DNA of 64,000 nt from CAIODY01 sp046051225 (lineage in GTDB: Bacteria; Bacteroidota; Bacteroidia; Chitinophagales; CAIODY01), in contig JBJOOR010000009.1 in assembly GCA_046051225.1 (NCBI GenBank), forward strand, positions 62,001 through 126,000. The letters are read 5' to 3'. Positions within the stretch are counted from its first letter, which is position 1, and each line of letters begins with the position of its first letter. The position numbers and the translations under genes are program-made. Under the pieces are notes generated by a model. That model saw only the letters and a program-made list of their open reading frames with translations, did not search any database and had not been told where the DNA came from. Positions 62,229-64,000 of this stretch are shown piece after piece.

Positions 62229-63455
62229 TTATTTTTTTAGTAACTGATGATATAATTTTCTTACATCTTCTACCAATCTTTCATGACCAAATTTTTTGTT
62301 TACACTATCAAATCCTTTTCTGCCCATTTGCTCTCTCAATCCTTTGTTGGCAATTAGGTTTTTTAAGTGTCGGCTAAATATTTCTACTTCGCCTACTTTG
62401 GTTAAAAATCCTGTTATATTTTCTTCTACCACATTGGCTACACCACCTACATTGGTGCTTATTACAGGCTTGTTTGATGCCAGTGCTTCAATCAAACTTA
62501 CAGGTGTTCCTTCATTTAAAGATGTCATAGTTACAATATCTAAACCAGCCATTGCCAATGGTATATTTTGCATCCAACTACAAAAAATAATATCTGAATT
62601 GTTATCCAAATCCAATCCATTTTTTAACCCATCATTTTTATTTTCTATCCAATGATGAGCAGTAAATGATAGGCCATTTTCATTGCATAATTGCTCTACT
62701 TTTAATCTGTCTTCGCCATCGCCAATAATAAAAAATTTTACTTTTTGCTGAACGCCTGCTTTTACTTTTTTTACTACTTGCAAAAACATTTCATGATTTT
62801 TAATGGGTACTAATCTGCCTATAATGCCTACGGCTACTGTTTTTTCATCAATACCATAATAATCTCTAAACCATTTTCTGTTGTCAATTTGATTGATTTG
62901 AAATCTTTCTAAATCAAAACCTAATGGCACTACATGAACTTTATCAGCATCACAAATCTGAAAATCTTTAGTCAATTCTTTTTTCTGTAATTCGCTAATA
63001 GCAATAATAGCAGTAGATTTTCTGCCCAAAAATCTTTCAATGCCAATAAATATTTTATTGGCAATAGAGTTAAAATACGAATGAAAAGTATGTCCATGAA
63101 AAGTATGCACAATTACTGGCACACCCATTTGCCAAGCCGCAAAACGACCTAGAGCACCTGCTTTGGCAGCATGTGTATGTACAATATCAGGTTTAAATTC
63201 TTTTATAATTTGTTTAATTTCTTTCAGTGCTTTTCTATCTTTTAATGGATTTAAACTACGATACATTCCATTTATATATCTTGCTTTTAAACCTAAACTT
63301 TCAACAATAAATTCGCTACTAGCTTCGGTTTCATCTTTATTGCCTGCTATTAATAAAGTTTCAAACTCGGGCGATAGATATTTAGTTAAATAAGCAGCAT
63401 TATAAGTAGGGCCACCTAAATTTAATCGATTAATTATACGTAGTACTTTTGGCAT
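62229..63455 (-). CDS. glycosyltransferase, GT4-like
   Basis: A 408-residue GT-B enzyme. The opening RIINRLNLGGPTYNAAYLTK, HTHAAKAGALGRFAAWQMG and VHTFHGHTFHSYF, then the donor-site FIIGDGEDRLKVEQL and SLNEGTPVSLIEALASNKPVIST (E-x7-E) are all clear. It most likely transfers a sugar in surface glycan assembly; the acceptor is unknown. The -7 element TATATTTG lies at 63487-63494. Confidence 0.88.
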   Translation of the reverse strand: MPKVLRIINRLNLGGPTYNAAYLTKYLSPEFETLLIAGNKDETEASSEFIVESLGLKARYINGMYRSLNPLKDRKALKEIKQIIKEFKPDIVHTHAAKAGALGRFAAWQMGVPVIVHTFHGHTFHSYFNSIANKIFIGIERFLGRKSTAIIAISELQKKELTKDFQICDADKVHVVPLGFDLERFQINQIDNRKWFRDYYGIDEKTVAVGIIGRLVPIKNHEMFLQVVKKVKAGVQQKVKFFIIGDGEDRLKVEQLCNENGLSFTAHHWIENKNDGLKNGLDLDNNSDIIFCSWMQNIPLAMAGLDIVTMTSLNEGTPVSLIEALASNKPVISTNVGGVANVVEENITGFLTKVGEVEIFSRHLKNLIANKGLREQMGRKGFDSVNKKFGHERLVEDVRKLYHQLLKK

Positions 63456-63486
63456 TTATTTATTATCTATACAAAATTGAATTTTG

Positions 63487-63494
63487 CAAATATA
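63487..63494 (-). promoter_or_regulatory. -7 element of the glycosyltransferase gene
   Basis: TATATTTG on the minus strand, 32 bp before the start at 63455. Confidence 0.45.
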
Positions 63495-63499
63495 AAAAA

Positions 63500-63946
63500 A
63501 TGATGAACCTTATTTACAAACAAATAGAATATACATCAACTGATTATAAGCAGATGATTGAATTAAGAATTGATGTATTACGAAAGCCTTTAGGATTAAC
63601 CTATACAGCTGATGATTTGGCAAAAGATGAATTTGATTTTTTGTTAGCAGCATTTTCCGAAAATAAAATAATTGCCTGCTGCATTCTTCATCAAGTTAAT
63701 AAAAATACTTTTAAATTAAGGCAAATGGCTGTGGCAAATCATTTACAAAAAAATGGAGTAGGGAAGGGGTTGATTCAATTTGCCGAACAATTTGCTTTAC
63801 AAAAAAATGTAAATAAAATAGAAATGAATGCTCGAAAATATGCAGTTGAATTTTATGAAAAATTGGGCTATAAAATAATTGGTGATGAATTTTTGGAAGT
63901 TGGTATTCCGCATTTTAAAATGGAAAAGTGTTTGATTGATAAATGA
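63500..63946 (+). CDS. GNAT family N-acetyltransferase
   Basis: I start it at the ATG at 63500 (148 residues); the longer form from 63449 would overlap the divergent gene and its promoter. The GNAT core shows FKLRQMAVANHLQKNGVGKG (acetyl-CoA loop, about 75-94) and FYEKLGYKIIGDEF near the end. Substrate unknown. Nothing is visible in the last 54 bases of the window. Confidence 0.85.
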   Translation: MMNLIYKQIEYTSTDYKQMIELRIDVLRKPLGLTYTADDLAKDEFDFLLAAFSENKIIACCILHQVNKNTFKLRQMAVANHLQKNGVGKGLIQFAEQFALQKNVNKIEMNARKYAVEFYEKLGYKIIGDEFLEVGIPHFKMEKCLIDK

Positions 63947-64000
63947 ACGAAATGGTATTCAGAATTTTAAAAAAATAAGCTATCAAAAGTCTTAAAAAAT

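Overview
The window is a 64 kb stretch of an AT-rich chromosome from the phylum Bacteroidota, most likely a Chitinophagales/Chitinophagaceae-type organism. Lineage markers are a PorP/SprF-family protein of the type IX secretion world, a GWxTD-domain lipoprotein-like protein, a DUF4294 protein, a BT_3928-type DoxX/thioredoxin fusion, a TonB-dependent receptor with an N-terminal carboxypeptidase-like domain, a PorT-type barrel, and promoters with the Bacteroidota -7 element TAnnTTTG. Codon use and base composition look even across the window, and I see no transposase, integrase, phage gene or CRISPR array. It reads as core chromosome, dense and mostly housekeeping.

Layout. 0-2 kb: end of a lipoprotein gene, a PaaG-like enoyl-CoA hydratase, a cysteine-ladder membrane protein, and tRNA-Lys(TTT) with its own consensus promoter and strong terminator. 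2-11.1 kb: one long minus-strand operon of ten genes with gaps of at most about 30 bp: desaturase, rhomboid protease, glycosyltransferase, FemAB-like transferase, PIG-L deacetylase, PseH-like acetyltransferase, MaoC hydratase, WbqC, WecB epimerase, PolX. The middle seven genes form a surface-glycan module. 11.3-16.3 kb: clpP, a 0.7 kb non-coding region with five related small inverted repeats, an unknown secreted protein, an mlaE-unknown-panB operon, and a gene broken by one in-frame stop. 16.3-28.5 kb: acyl-CoA carboxylase beta subunit, DUF4294, acyl-CoA dehydrogenase, thioredoxin-like lipoprotein, prmC, rpe, a very large NtrY-like sensor kinase, prmA, a DUF6580 membrane protein and a second WbqC. 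28.5-44.8 kb: GWxTD protein, HIT protein, folP, duplicated DUF1599, DoxX/Trx fusion, PorT-like barrel, B12-radical SAM protein, aspartate kinase, J-KTSC protein, lepA, folD, sppA, lipid A-type acyltransferase and clpX. 44.8-51.2 kb: glycosyltransferase, crcB, WecA-like transferase, M20 amidohydrolase, SPOR protein, PorP/SprF, NlpC/P60 peptidase. 51.3-56.7 kb: plus-strand operon ftcD, DUF4160, DUF2442, ribH, DUF423, polyprenyl synthase, folC. 56.7-64 kb: TonB-dependent receptor, His/Cys-rich partner, tonB, second desaturase, HMA-AraC regulator, glycosyltransferase, GNAT.

How the genes work together. Three themes recur: envelope glycan building (WecB, WecA-like, three glycosyltransferases, PIG-L, two WbqC), one-carbon/folate and cofactor metabolism (folP, folD, folC, ftcD, ribH, panB), and membrane lipid tuning (two front-end-type desaturases, LpxL-like acyltransferase, MlaE).

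The best candidates for something undescribed are the covarying hairpin array at 12.2-12.7 kb, the palindromes sharing the core CCGAACGTTCGG at 33.3 and 39.6 kb, the PolX protein whose polymerase active site has decayed while the PHP nuclease is intact, the cysteine-ladder protein at 1.2 kb, and the face-to-face overlapping promoters at 31.4 kb. I do not see a clear multi-gene defence or mobile system.
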